From: Natrinema versiforme JCM 10478
GTDB taxonomy: Archaea; Halobacteriota; Halobacteria; Halobacteriales; Natrialbaceae
Length of the DNA stretch: 64,000 bases
Direction: 5' to 3'
NCBI RefSeq assembly: GCF_000337195.1
Contig: NZ_AOID01000026.1
Location: 1-64,000, forward strand
The position numbers and the translations under genes were made by a program. Position 1 is the first letter of the stretch; each line of letters begins with the position of its first letter. The notes beneath the pieces are model-generated. The model did not search any database, had not been told where the DNA came from, and was given only the letters and a program-made list of their open reading frames with translations. Shown here one piece after another: positions 1 to 7,908 of this stretch.

Positions 1-33
1 GCCAGCCCGCTCAGAGATGTGGATAAGAGACAG
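1..33. other. Probable sequencing-adapter remnant at contig end
   Basis: Bases 15-33 match the 19-base Tn5 mosaic end used in Nextera libraries at 18 of 19 positions (G instead of T at position 22). The bases before it loosely resemble the rest of the adapter. It lies at the very edge of the window and no transposase is near. The simplest reading is untrimmed adapter at the end of a contig rather than chromosomal DNA. Confidence 0.8.
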
Positions 34-144
34 GTCGAGAACAGTGGAGCGCTTTCCCGCCGGCACCGTAATTTCCAGATACCGCATATTGGGGTCACAC
101 GGGACCGCCCGATAGTCCCACGGGCGGCAGTGGACGGGTGCCCG

Positions 145-552
145 TCAGTTGTCGGTCCCGAGGATTCCGCAGGCGATCGCCTCGGGCTCGACGAGTTCCT
201 CGCCGTCGACCGCGTCGGGGTGCAACAGGAGGATCGTGTCGTCAGGCATCTCGTCCTCGATGCGAACGCGGCAGTCGAGTACCGTCTCGAGTTCGTCGAT
301 GTCGTCGATGTCGAACTCCCGCTCGCAGAGCAGTTCGGCGTTGGCCCGCGAGAGGACGAAGACGAGTGCGCCCGGCTCGAGGTGCTCGCTCTCGGCGGCC
401 TCGAGCAAGTTCTCGAGGGTGTCCGAAGAGACTTCCTCGAACGAGCGGATCGTCACCCGTTCGGTGTCCGACCCCGGCGCTTGCTGTGACTGCGTGCGGA
501 TGCGGGCGGTCAGTTCCTCGAAGTCGGTTTCAGCGTCGAGACGCGGAGGCAT
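145..552 (-). CDS. Conserved haloarchaeal hypothetical protein (DUF5779-like)
   Basis: An acidic protein of 135 residues with no signal peptide or membrane segment. The start is placed at the internal ATG (552), giving an N-terminus MPPRLDAETDF; the longer frame adds an arginine- and glycine-rich stretch that looks like untranslated sequence. The middle (EPGALVFVLSRANAELLC) and the C-terminal part (PDDTILLLHPDAVDGEELV) have the alternating hydrophobic pattern of a small alpha/beta domain. From memory it resembles the haloarchaeal family DUF5779, whose function is unknown. The next gene is divergent from it, with 134 bases between. Confidence 0.75.
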   Translation of the reverse strand: MPPRLDAETDFEELTARIRTQSQQAPGSDTERVTIRSFEEVSSDTLENLLEAAESEHLEPGALVFVLSRANAELLCEREFDIDDIDELETVLDCRVRIEDEMPDDTILLLHPDAVDGEELVEPEAIACGILGTDN

Positions 553-686
553 GCGTCGTGCTCTGGGGTCGCCGGGCTTTAGCGTGTGGCCGGCCAGTTC
601 CGGCGGTCCGTCTCCGGTATCACCGCACCCGACAGTCACTCCCACCGCAACAGCGGTTTTTACGCACCGGTGGTGTACGAAGCCCG

Positions 687-1346
687 ATGTCGACGATAGC
701 CGACCTCCGGCTTCCGGCGGCGGAAAGCGCGCTGGCGACCACCTTCGAGCGCGCGTCGACGGCCACGTTCGAACTCGAGTCGTCGGTTTCGAAGACGCGC
801 CCGTCGCTGTGGGTGTCCGGCGTCGATCGCGAGACAGCCGATGCCGCCTTCGCGGCCGACCCCTCGGTCGCGGCCGCCGACCTCCTCGTCGAAACGGAAT
901 CGCGGCTGCTGTACGACGTGACCTTCGCCGAGGGGGCGGGGACGAACCGGCTCTGGGACGACCTGCTCGCGGACGGCGGCTCGCTGCTCGAGGCGCGAGC
1001 GAGCGACGGCTGGTGGCAGATGACGGTCCGCTACCGCGACCGCGACACGCTCTGTGACGCCTACGATCGGCTGGTCGACCGCGGCGTCAACGCCGATCTC
1101 CGGCGGGTGACCGACGTGACCGACGCCGACGACCGCGAGACGCGGCTCACCCCGGAACAGCAGGAAGCACTCGAGGCGGCCCTCGAGTACGGGTACTTCG
1201 AGATCCCGCGGAGTATCTCGATGGAGGAACTGGCCGAAGAGCTGGGGATCTCCCATCAGGCGCTCTCCGAGCGGTTCCGCCGGGCCTACGAGACGCTGGT
1301 CGACGCCGAACTCCAACCCGCGGGCGAGGGTACCCGGTTCGAGTGA
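687..1346 (+). CDS. Bat-type helix-turn-helix transcriptional regulator
   Basis: A 219-residue regulator of the bacterio-opsin-activator type. The C-terminal third begins LTPEQQEALEAALEYGYF and contains SMEELAEELGISHQALSERF, the characteristic HTH_10 domain (about residues 150-205). The N-terminal ~145 residues form the variable, GAF/BAT-associated-like region thought to sense a signal. The start at 687 is chosen because a T-rich TATA-like element lies at about 655-661, the right distance for a leaderless transcript; the much longer open frame upstream overlaps the divergent gene. Such proteins bind DNA in the cytoplasm. The target genes cannot be told from sequence. Confidence 0.88.
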   Translation: MSTIADLRLPAAESALATTFERASTATFELESSVSKTRPSLWVSGVDRETADAAFAADPSVAAADLLVETESRLLYDVTFAEGAGTNRLWDDLLADGGSLLEARASDGWWQMTVRYRDRDTLCDAYDRLVDRGVNADLRRVTDVTDADDRETRLTPEQQEALEAALEYGYFEIPRSISMEELAEELGISHQALSERFRRAYETLVDAELQPAGEGTRFE

Positions 1347-1427
1347 CAGCCGGCTCGGCCGCCGATCGCCCGCGAGGAGACGGAAGACGACCCAATCGTT
1401 ATTTGGGTGGCTTGCGTTCGGACCCAC

Positions 1428-1709
1428 ATGGCTGACCTGCTTTCCGACGAGGAGATCGAGGCGCAACTCCCCGCCGACTGGGACCGCGAGGGCGACGAGA
1501 TCGTCCGGGTCTACGAGTTCGACGACTACCTTCGCGGCGTCAACTTCGCCCAGATGGTCGGCGAAATCGCCGAAGCGCAGTTTCACCACCCCGAGATCAT
1601 CATCCGCTACGCCGGTATCGAGATCCGGCTGACCTCCCACGAGGAGGGCGGGATCACGGAAAACGACATCGAGATGGCGGAACTGATCGAGTCCGAGCAC
1701 GACGCCTGA
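1428..1709 (+). CDS. Pterin-4a-carbinolamine dehydratase family protein
   Basis: A 93-residue protein with the normal length and pattern of the PCD/DCoH family: an N-terminal LLSDEEIEAQLPADW segment, a central region with the FHHPEI motif (the paired histidines belong to the active site) and a C-terminal helix after TENDIEMAELI. The family dehydrates 4a-hydroxytetrahydropterin; in organisms without aromatic amino-acid hydroxylases it may serve molybdopterin or other pterin metabolism. Start 1428 fits a TATA-like TTATTT near 1399-1404, giving a leaderless message. The gene seems to be transcribed alone. Confidence 0.88.
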   Translation: MADLLSDEEIEAQLPADWDREGDEIVRVYEFDDYLRGVNFAQMVGEIAEAQFHHPEIIIRYAGIEIRLTSHEEGGITENDIEMAELIESEHDA

Positions 1710-1765
1710 TCCGGACGCGAGAGACACAACACCGAAATCGATCTGCAACGGGCGTAGACTCCACG

Positions 1766-2158
1766 ATGGACGCAAACTATACCTTTCGCGTTCGGTTCCG
1801 CATCGAACCCACAGTGCCGTTCGTCTCCCTCGAGTCGGGCAGCGCCGAGACGACGGTCACGCTCTTTCGCGACGCGCCGGAGCCGGGCACCGAGGGCTGG
1901 CTCTTCTTCCGCAACACGCTCTGGCGCGGCGAGGTGTCCGACGAGGAGTACGGCCGGCAACTCGCCGCGGAGTGGCTCGGCGTCCCCGAGCGGACCGTCG
2001 AAGCCGTCGACTTCCGCGAACTGCAGACCGACGAGGGCTATCTCGAGGCCCTCGAGTCAGAAATCGCGGCGGATCTCGAGCTATTCAAGGCCGATAGCGT
2101 CTCCGAGGTGCTCTCGAAGTATCTGGGCTCGAGCATCCGCGTGACCGATTCGTCGTAA
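1766..2158 (+). CDS. LWR-salt protein
   Basis: A 130-residue haloarchaeal protein recognised by the FFRNTLWRGEVSDEEY segment that gives the LWR-salt family its name. The N-terminal half is beta-rich (YTFRVRFRIEPTVPFVSLE) and the C-terminal half is predicted to be helical and acidic. No membrane segment or catalytic motif is visible. The function is unknown. It follows the pterin dehydratase on the same strand after 56 bases, so partial co-transcription is possible. Confidence 0.85.
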   Translation: MDANYTFRVRFRIEPTVPFVSLESGSAETTVTLFRDAPEPGTEGWLFFRNTLWRGEVSDEEYGRQLAAEWLGVPERTVEAVDFRELQTDEGYLEALESEIAADLELFKADSVSEVLSKYLGSSIRVTDSS

Positions 2159-2503
2159 CAGTAGATCGTAGCGCGATTTCGTTACTCGGAATCCACTCCG
2201 GAACTGAATCGGGCGCAGTTCGGCCACTACACGTGCGAACCGAACTTTTGCGCTGCGGGCGCGACGGAGTCGCGCCCTCGGCAAAACTTCGATGAAAAGC
2301 ACAGCGTCACCCCCTCAGCCGCGCCGCTGGCGCGGCTTCGAGGATTCCTTGGCCCGCTCGCTCACGCCGTTCGCTCGCGGCTGCTAGCGGTAACGTCTCC
2401 GCCTATCCTGAACGCGATTTTCACGTCCCACTCCGAATAAGAAAACCGTGCTACCAACTACTGGTAAGTGTGTCAAGACTCGGCTCGAGTCCGGGTTCTC
2501 GCG
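2159..2503. repeat. Gene-free stretch with two perfect GC hairpins, probable dispersed element
   Basis: No gene is visible in these 345 bases. Two perfect inverted repeats stand out: 2257-2277 (9-bp arms, 3-base loop GGA) and 2317-2337 (9-bp arms, 3-base loop GCT). They flank an AAAACTTCGATGAAAAGCAC segment, and a third imperfect CGCTC-rich palindrome follows near 2350-2385. The layout resembles non-coding sequence that I recall recurring between genes of Natrialbales genomes, so a dispersed repeat is likely, but only one copy is in this window. Confidence 0.45.
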
Positions 2504-2932
2504 TCACTCGATGTCGTCGTGAGTCAGTAGCCGCCGCGTTCGCTCACTGTTGGGCTCCTCGTACGTGACGACCTCGAGGAGGTTGCCGTCCGGATCGAGG
2601 AAATAGAATCCCTCGAACTCCGCCCAGTCGTAGGGCCCCTGTTTCGGGAACTGCCCGTCGAGGTCGGCCACCAGCGAGTCGTAGGTCCCGCGGTCGGTCT
2701 CGAACGCGAGGTGGGCCTTGTCGAGCGGGTGCTCGAGCCCGCGCTCCCCCCAGTTCTCGGCGCGACCGGTTTCGGCGAGCGTGACGACGGTTTCGCCGGC
2801 CCGGAACATCGCGTGTTCGCCTTGAAAGTCCGCGGGCGGCCTGACCAGTTCGAGGTCGAGGGTGTCGCGGTAGAACTCGTAGCAGGGCTCGAGGGCGTCG
2901 ACATCGACGTTGATGTGATCGACGGCGTCCAT
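2504..2932 (-). CDS. VOC (glyoxalase/bleomycin resistance/dioxygenase) family protein
   Basis: A 142-residue single VOC module pair. It begins with AVDHINVDVDALEPCYEFYRD, the usual betaalphabeta start with a first metal-ligand candidate His, and ends with FYFLDPDGNLLEVVTYE, where the DPDGN turn and the Glu of LLEV are family hallmarks. It is probably a metal-dependent cytoplasmic enzyme; the substrate cannot be predicted. The start at 2932 sits 27 bases after a TATA box on the minus strand (2959-2966), so the message is leaderless; the longer frame would begin inside the promoter. It lies on the same strand as the cupin gene upstream. Confidence 0.88.
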   Translation of the reverse strand: MDAVDHINVDVDALEPCYEFYRDTLDLELVRPPADFQGEHAMFRAGETVVTLAETGRAENWGERGLEHPLDKAHLAFETDRGTYDSLVADLDGQFPKQGPYDWAEFEGFYFLDPDGNLLEVVTYEEPNSERTRRLLTHDDIE

Positions 2933-2958
2933 GCGAACATCCACCACGGGCGGCCCCA

Positions 2959-2966
2959 ATATACTA
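2959..2966 (-). promoter_or_regulatory. TATA box of the VOC gene
   Basis: The minus strand reads TAGTATAT, 27 bases before the ATG at 2932. It decides the start codon of the gene. Confidence 0.7.
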
Positions 2967-3052
2967 TCCGTGGCGGCCGCTCCGAGTCAGTCTGCGAACC
3001 GACCGCTCTCGCTCGAGTTGGCCTTCCGCAGCCGACACGCGTATCGGCTGCG

Positions 3053-3415
3053 TCAGTCCTGATCGACCGCCGACGGCGTTCGCCGCCAGTCGGGCTCCTC
3101 CCGCGGCGGTGCGAGGACGCCGATGCCGACCGCGTCCTCGTCGGTCCGATTTTCGGCCCCGTGGCGCTCGTTGCTCGAGAACATGTACGCGTCGCCGGCC
3201 GTGAGCGGGTACTCCTCACCCTCGACGATCGCGGTGAGTTCCCCCTCGAGGACGAACCCGATCTGTTCGTTCGCGTGCGTGTGAGCGGGCAGCGTGGCCC
3301 CCGACTCGATTTTCCAGTAGACCATGCCAGCTTGCTCCCCGGCGGGAAGGTCCGCGAGGGCAACCCCGTCGGCGACCGCCTCGAACTCCGCGCGCCCCGT
3401 CGATATCCGTTTCAT
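3053..3415 (-). CDS. Small cupin-domain protein
   Basis: A 120-residue single-domain cupin. Motif 1 is visible as PAHTHANEQIGFVLEGEL (two His and one Glu as metal ligands) and motif 2 as DAYMFSSNERHGAEN (His). The family binds a divalent metal and ranges from isomerases and dioxygenases to sensors; nothing here fixes the reaction. The start at 3415 (MKRISTG) is favoured over an upstream in-frame ATG because a TATA-like TTTAT lies at about 3446-3450. It is divergent from the binding-protein operon that begins at 3499, so the two could share control. Confidence 0.88.
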   Translation of the reverse strand: MKRISTGRAEFEAVADGVALADLPAGEQAGMVYWKIESGATLPAHTHANEQIGFVLEGELTAIVEGEEYPLTAGDAYMFSSNERHGAENRTDEDAVGIGVLAPPREEPDWRRTPSAVDQD

Positions 3416-3498
3416 GGGAACGGGGCTCACTCACCACGCCTGCACTCATAAACGTACCATGAAAACGTTTTAAGCCGCTCTTCGGTGTGGATTGGTCC

Positions 3499-4392
3499 AT
3501 GTTAGCAGACCAATCGATCCGGCTGTTCCACCTGCCGTTCTCGTTTATGCTGCCACAGACGGTGGCGGCCGAACGGGGCTACTACCGCGAGGAGGGACTC
3601 GCGGTCGAGCTCGTCGAGCGGGAGAGACGCGACGTCTCGGTCAAGTACATCCCCGCCGAGGAGACGCTGACGGGCGACTACGACGTGGATCTCTACCCCA
3701 TCTGCAAGTGGGAGAGCATCCGTCGGACGTGGGACATGGACGACGGGCGGGTCGTCGCGAACGGGACCTTCGCGAACCTCCCGTACACGGTCTTTACTCG
3801 CCCCGAGTCCGCAATCGAGTCGCCGGCCGACCTCGCGAACGTGCCGGTCGGAGTCAATCTGCGGACCGGCCAGGAGTACACCGCCCGCAAAGCGCTCGAG
3901 GAACACGTTTCCCCCGACGAGATCACCCTCGTCGGCTGCGGGATGCCGACCGACCGCCTGCGGGCGCTTTACGAGGGCCGCGTCGACGCCGTGACGCTCA
4001 TCGACCCCCACAGCACCCTCGCGGACCACCTCGGATTTCGGCGACTCCTCGAGTACGACAACCACATGGGGATCGTCGGGAGCGAGGACATCGACCGGGA
4101 CCTGCTCGAGGCGTTCCTGCGCGCCTACGGCCGCTCGGTCGCAGACATCAACGCGACCCCCGACGCCTTCCGCGGGACGTACCTCGAGATGCTCGAGGCC
4201 GACGCCGCGGTCGCGCCCGACCTGTTCGAGGACGTCGACATCGCGGCCGTCCGCGAGGAGATCACCGTCCCGCGGTACGAGGTTCCCGACCCCGTCGACC
4301 GCGAGGAACTCGACGATCACCTCGAGTGGATGCGCGAGCGCGGACTGATCGACGAGAACGCGGCGATCGACGACATCGCCGCGCCGTTGTAA
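3499..4392 (+). CDS. NMT1/THI5-like binding-protein homologue without signal peptide (1 of 3)
   Basis: A 297-residue protein of the periplasmic-binding-protein type II fold. The N-terminus reads IRLFHLPFSFMLPQTVAAER, followed by GYYREEGLAVELVE, the typical opening of nitrate/sulfonate/taurine or THI5-like binding proteins. The second lobe holds PVGVNLRTGQEYTARKALEE. No Tat or Sec signal and no lipobox cysteine is present, so the protein should stay in the cytoplasm. TTTTAAG at 3467-3473 supports the ATG at 3499 over a GTG 12 bases upstream. It is followed after 44 bases by a second and then a third homologue. The cysteine cluster of yeast THI5 is not seen. Substrate unknown; it could be an enzyme or a ligand sensor rather than a transporter part. 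Confidence 0.82.
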   Translation: MLADQSIRLFHLPFSFMLPQTVAAERGYYREEGLAVELVERERRDVSVKYIPAEETLTGDYDVDLYPICKWESIRRTWDMDDGRVVANGTFANLPYTVFTRPESAIESPADLANVPVGVNLRTGQEYTARKALEEHVSPDEITLVGCGMPTDRLRALYEGRVDAVTLIDPHSTLADHLGFRRLLEYDNHMGIVGSEDIDRDLLEAFLRAYGRSVADINATPDAFRGTYLEMLEADAAVAPDLFEDVDIAAVREEITVPRYEVPDPVDREELDDHLEWMRERGLIDENAAIDDIAAPL

Positions 4393-4436
4393 GCGGTTCC
4401 GGCGTTTCACCCCCACCGACCGATCCACTCCCACTC

Positions 4437-5453
4437 ATGACCCAAATCGACATCAGTTCACAACAGGCCGCGATCGACGAGTATCAGGGCGACTCCGGCG
4501 ACCGCCCCGTCCTGCGGGCGCGATTCGAACACAACGGCAGCCCGCGGTACATGCTCTATACGATCAAGCGGTTCGGCTACGATCACGACCACGGCTTCCA
4601 TCTCGACCTGCGACTCGTCTCCGACGAGTTAGACGAGGGCCGGGAGACCGTCGAGGCGAAACTGCAGGCGGGCGACGCCGACCTGATCGACATCGACTAC
4701 ATCTCGACGGCCCGCGAGCGCGCCGACGGCGCGCCGATCGTCGCCTTCCACCCCTACGGCCAGACCGTCGGCGGCCTCGTCGTCCCCGACGACTCCGAGA
4801 TCGAGGGCCTCGCGGACCTCACCGGCCACCGGATCGGCGTCGTCAGACGCCTCGACAAGAACTGGATCCTCGTCCGGGCGGCCTGCCGGGCGGCCCACGG
4901 CTTCGATCCCGACGAGACGGCCACGCCGGTCGAGGCCGGCTCGAAGGTCGAACTCACGCGGCTGCTCGAGGACGGCGAGGTCGACGCCATCCTGCAGTTC
5001 TGGCAGATCGTTCCGGAAATCGTCGAAACCGGGCCGTACCGCGAGGTGCTGCCAATGTCGACGCTGGTCGATCGCCTCGCCGGCACCGAATCCGACGCCG
5101 ATTGTCCCATCCCCGTTTCGACGTTCCTGACGAGCGAGGACTACCTCGCCGCCCATCCCGACGCAGTGCGCGGGTTCACGGGCGCGTTTCAGGACGCCGT
5201 CGAGCGATTACAGCGCGACGATGGCCTCTGGGACGAGATCGGCGAGCGGCTCATGTACGAGGACGACCCCGCGGTCGTCCGGGCCGTCCGCGATCGGTGG
5301 CGCGAGATGGTCGTCGCCGACTGGGACGAGTCCACCGTCGAGGGGATGGAACGGCTGTTCGATCACCTCGAATCGGTCGCCGGCGCGGACGCACTCGGCG
5401 TCGCGGAACTCCCCGAGGGGCTGTTCCGCCCCGAACTCGAGGTGGAGGCATGA
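4437..5453 (+). CDS. NMT1/THI5-like binding-protein homologue without signal peptide (2 of 3)
   Basis: A 338-residue relative of the preceding protein. Recognisable parts are VVPDDSEIEGLADLTGHRIG (lobe hinge region) and AGSKVELTRLLEDGEVDAIL, where the ligand-cleft loop of the family is followed by a DGEVDA helix. The N-terminus (MTQIDISSQQAAIDEYQ) is polar and has no export signal. Its stop overlaps the start of the third homologue by four bases (ATGA), so translation is probably coupled. It is more divergent from classic NMT1 proteins than the third gene. No transporter genes are adjacent. Function unknown. Confidence 0.8.
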   Translation: MTQIDISSQQAAIDEYQGDSGDRPVLRARFEHNGSPRYMLYTIKRFGYDHDHGFHLDLRLVSDELDEGRETVEAKLQAGDADLIDIDYISTARERADGAPIVAFHPYGQTVGGLVVPDDSEIEGLADLTGHRIGVVRRLDKNWILVRAACRAAHGFDPDETATPVEAGSKVELTRLLEDGEVDAILQFWQIVPEIVETGPYREVLPMSTLVDRLAGTESDADCPIPVSTFLTSEDYLAAHPDAVRGFTGAFQDAVERLQRDDGLWDEIGERLMYEDDPAVVRAVRDRWREMVVADWDESTVEGMERLFDHLESVAGADALGVAELPEGLFRPELEVEA

Positions 5454-6430
5454 CCGACGCGGCCCTCTCGTTCCAGCTCAATTGGGAGCCGAACGGCTTC
5501 CAGTCGCCGTACTTCCTCGCCCGCGAGGCGGGGTTCTACGAGGACGAAGGGCTCGAGATCGAGTTCGTCGAGGGCCACGGCTCGCCGTACGCGGCCGAAC
5601 GCGCCGCTCGCGGCGACGCGGATATCGCACTCGCCGGCGCGAGCGCCGTCTTGGCCAAACAGAGCGAGGAGTTCGACCCGCTCGCGGTCGCGGCGGTGAC
5701 CCAGAAGACGCCGGCGGCCGTCTACACGCTGCGGGATGTCTTCGGCGAGGCGCTTACCGACCCCGAACAGCTCGCTGGCCGAACCGTCGCGCCCTCCGCG
5801 ACGAAGACACGGATTCTCACCGCCCAGTTGCTCGAGGACGCGGGCATCCGCGACGAGGTCGACCTCCTCGAGGTCGATCCGCACACCCATCACCGCGTCC
5901 AGCACAAGGTGATCGACGGGACGGTCGACGCCGCGGTCGGCGTGGTCACCAACGGGATCGAAATCGGGCGGGAGCACGACCGGACGCCCGACGAACTCCC
6001 GATCGGCGAGCACCTCGATATCTACGGAATGACCCTCGTCACCGGCCCCGAGTTCGCCGCCGAGCGCCCCGAGACGATCCGATCGTTCCTCCGGGCGACC
6101 GCCCGCGGCTGGGCCACCGCGACCCGCGATCCGGAGCGGGCGATCGACGTGCTGGTCGACCGCAACGCTACGCTCGAGCGCAACCGGGAGATCGAACGAC
6201 TGAAGTTCGAGACCGCTGCCCACCAGCTCCAGTTCACGCCGTACGTCGGGACCCACGGCTGGGGCGCACAGGACGGGGAGCGCTGGCGGCGGTTGGGCGA
6301 GACGCTCTCGGAAACGGCGCTGCTCGAGGGCGAGATCGATCCGGACGCGGTCTGGACCGACGAGTTCCGGCCCGCCGACGAGCCGCTCGTCGCGGAGTAC
6401 GCCGACCGCGTTCGGCCGACGGCGGACTGA
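5450..6430 (+). CDS. NMT1/THI5-like binding-protein homologue without signal peptide (3 of 3)
   Basis: A 326-residue protein and the most typical family member of the three: it opens with LSFQLNWEPNGFQSPYFLAR and GFYEDEGLEIEFVEGHGS, and carries GDADIALAGASAVLAKQSE, the classic ligand-cleft segment. Export signal and lipobox are missing here too. It starts inside the last codons of gene 2 (ATGA overlap at 5450-5453). Known relatives with this layout either deliver substrates to ABC transporters or, as in THI5, make the thiamin pyrimidine; I do not see the THI5 CCCFC motif, so I do not assign HMP-P synthesis. All three genes probably act together. Confidence 0.82.
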   Translation: MTDAALSFQLNWEPNGFQSPYFLAREAGFYEDEGLEIEFVEGHGSPYAAERAARGDADIALAGASAVLAKQSEEFDPLAVAAVTQKTPAAVYTLRDVFGEALTDPEQLAGRTVAPSATKTRILTAQLLEDAGIRDEVDLLEVDPHTHHRVQHKVIDGTVDAAVGVVTNGIEIGREHDRTPDELPIGEHLDIYGMTLVTGPEFAAERPETIRSFLRATARGWATATRDPERAIDVLVDRNATLERNREIERLKFETAAHQLQFTPYVGTHGWGAQDGERWRRLGETLSETALLEGEIDPDAVWTDEFRPADEPLVAEYADRVRPTAD

Positions 6431-6532
6431 CCGGACCGCCGGTCGCGGCTCGGTTTCGTCGGTCGGGTCGGCTTCGCGGGCTCGGTTCGGGCGACAACCA
6501 TTTACTCGAGAACACCCTATTCCTGCGTCCGA

Positions 6533-7168
6533 ATGGTGCTCGAGCGCGACTACGACTTCTGGCTGCTCGATCTCGACGGCACGCTCGTCGACGTCGAGTG
6601 GTCCTACACTCGCGACGTGTTCGACCGGGTCGGCGACCGGGTCGGCCGCGAGTTCACTGACCGGGAGGCGGATATCCTCTGGAGCGGCCTGACCGGCTCT
6701 CGCGACCGCCAACTCGAGGAGTGGGGTGTCGACCCCGTCGAGTTCTGGGAAGCCTTCCACGACGAGGAAGACCCCATGGTCCGAGCCGAACAGACCTACC
6801 TCCACGAGGACGCGGCGTTCGTCGCCGACCTCGAGGTGCCGGTCGGGCTGGTTACCCACTGTCAGGAGTTCCTCGCCGAACCCGTCCTGGACCACCTCGG
6901 GATCGGCGACTGGTTCGACGCGCGCCTGTGCTGTACCGAGGAGACGGGCTGGAAGCCCGATCCGGGGCCGGTTCAGTCGGTCATGGCCGACCTGGGCGTC
7001 GGCCACAACGGCCACCGGGGCGTGCTCGCGGGCGACGGTGCCTGCGACGTCGGCGCGGCGTGGAACGCTGGCCTCGACGCGATCCATGTCGAACGGGTCG
7101 GCCACGAGCGGCGGGGCCAGTGCGTCCTCGGCGACTACCGTGTCCAGTCGTTCGCGGAACTGTACTGA
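6533..7168 (+). CDS. HAD-superfamily hydrolase
   Basis: A 211-residue phosphatase-like protein. Motif I is LLDLDGTLVD near residues 11-20 (nucleophile and acid/base Asp), motif II is GLVTHCQ, motif III is the Lys of TGWKPDPGP and motif IV is LAGDGACDVGAAWNAG. All catalytic elements are intact, with a helical cap between motifs I and II. It is a soluble enzyme of unknown substrate. ATTTAC at about 6499-6505 supports a leaderless start at 6533. It lies 102 bases after the binding-protein operon and may be transcribed on its own. Confidence 0.87.
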   Translation: MVLERDYDFWLLDLDGTLVDVEWSYTRDVFDRVGDRVGREFTDREADILWSGLTGSRDRQLEEWGVDPVEFWEAFHDEEDPMVRAEQTYLHEDAAFVADLEVPVGLVTHCQEFLAEPVLDHLGIGDWFDARLCCTEETGWKPDPGPVQSVMADLGVGHNGHRGVLAGDGACDVGAAWNAGLDAIHVERVGHERRGQCVLGDYRVQSFAELY

Positions 7169-7280
7169 GCGATCGACACTCGAGAGCGCCGGCAGCGGGA
7201 CCGGCATCGGACCCCGCTCGAAGACGCCCCGACGATATTTCAAGGCCAGTACCCTTTTCGATCGATGGCGGACCGTCCGT

Positions 7281-7762
7281 ATGGAACTCGACGGCACGGA
7301 CCATGCGATCCTCTACCTCCTGCAGGCGGAGAGTCGCGCGGATTTCACCCACGACGAGATCGCCGAGTGGGTCGACGTTTCTTCGAGCACCGTCAGTAAT
7401 CGCATTCGACGGCTGGAAGACGAGGGGGTCCTCGAGAGTTCGATCCGGTAATCGACTACGAGAAGGCGGGTGCGCCCCACCACATTCTGTTCGTCTGTAC
7501 GGCCCCGATCGCCGACCGCAGGGCCCTCTGTGAGCAGACGATCGACCTGTCGAACGTCGTCCACGTTCGCGAACTGCTGACCGGATCGCGGAACCTACAC
7601 GTCGAAGTCGTCGGTATGCAGGCCGGAGACATCGAGACGACCGCCGAAGAATTGGACGCTCTGGGCCTCGAGAGCGAACACTCCCCGACCCTCAGAAGGG
7701 AGTACAGCCGCCCGTCCGATCACTTCGGCTACGAACTCGTCGACGAACCGGACTCGGAGTGA
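7281..7762 (+). pseudogene. Lrp/AsnC-family regulator interrupted by a one-base frameshift
   Basis: The first frame (from 7281) encodes an AsnC-type HTH: MELDGTDHAILYLLQAES, then FTHDEIAEWVDVSSSTVSNR and RRLEDEGVLES, and stops at 7449-7451. The C-terminal half continues in another frame from about 7439 as FDPVIDYEKAGAPHHILFVC and ends at the TGA 7760-7762, a normal length of about 160 residues in total. Adding one T in the AGTTCGAT stretch near 7438-7441 restores a continuous protein. This is either a sequencing/assembly error in a short T run or a recent true mutation. If intact, it would be a DNA-binding regulator with a ligand-binding C-terminal domain. Confidence 0.85.
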
Positions 7763-7879
7763 GAACGGCCAATTAATACGTGCGGAGATGGCTCGGAATG
7801 GACCAATCGTTCCTTTTGTGGATTGCGACCAGAACCGATCTTTCCTGCTGGCCAACTGCAATGAGAAATACCACTATAC

Positions 7880-7887
7880 TTATACAT
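7880..7887 (+). promoter_or_regulatory. TATA box of the HalOD1 gene
   Basis: TTATACAT, ending 22 bases before the ATG at 7909, in an AT-rich stretch. It selects this start over upstream in-frame ATG codons and predicts a leaderless transcript. Confidence 0.7.
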
Positions 7888-7908
7888 ATTACCGGCTTTA
7901 CTCGGATA

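Noticed and set aside
19-489. Open frame on the plus strand at the left edge
   Set aside because: It starts inside adapter-like sequence and is antisense to a conserved hypothetical gene.
3499-6430. Assignment of the binding-protein genes as thiamin pyrimidine (HMP-P) synthases
   Set aside because: The cysteine motif of THI5 is not seen and no thiamin genes are adjacent.
5363-7297. A 644-codon open frame on the minus strand opposite the binding-protein operon
   Set aside because: It lies antisense to intact genes with clear motifs, and its translation has no recognisable domain.
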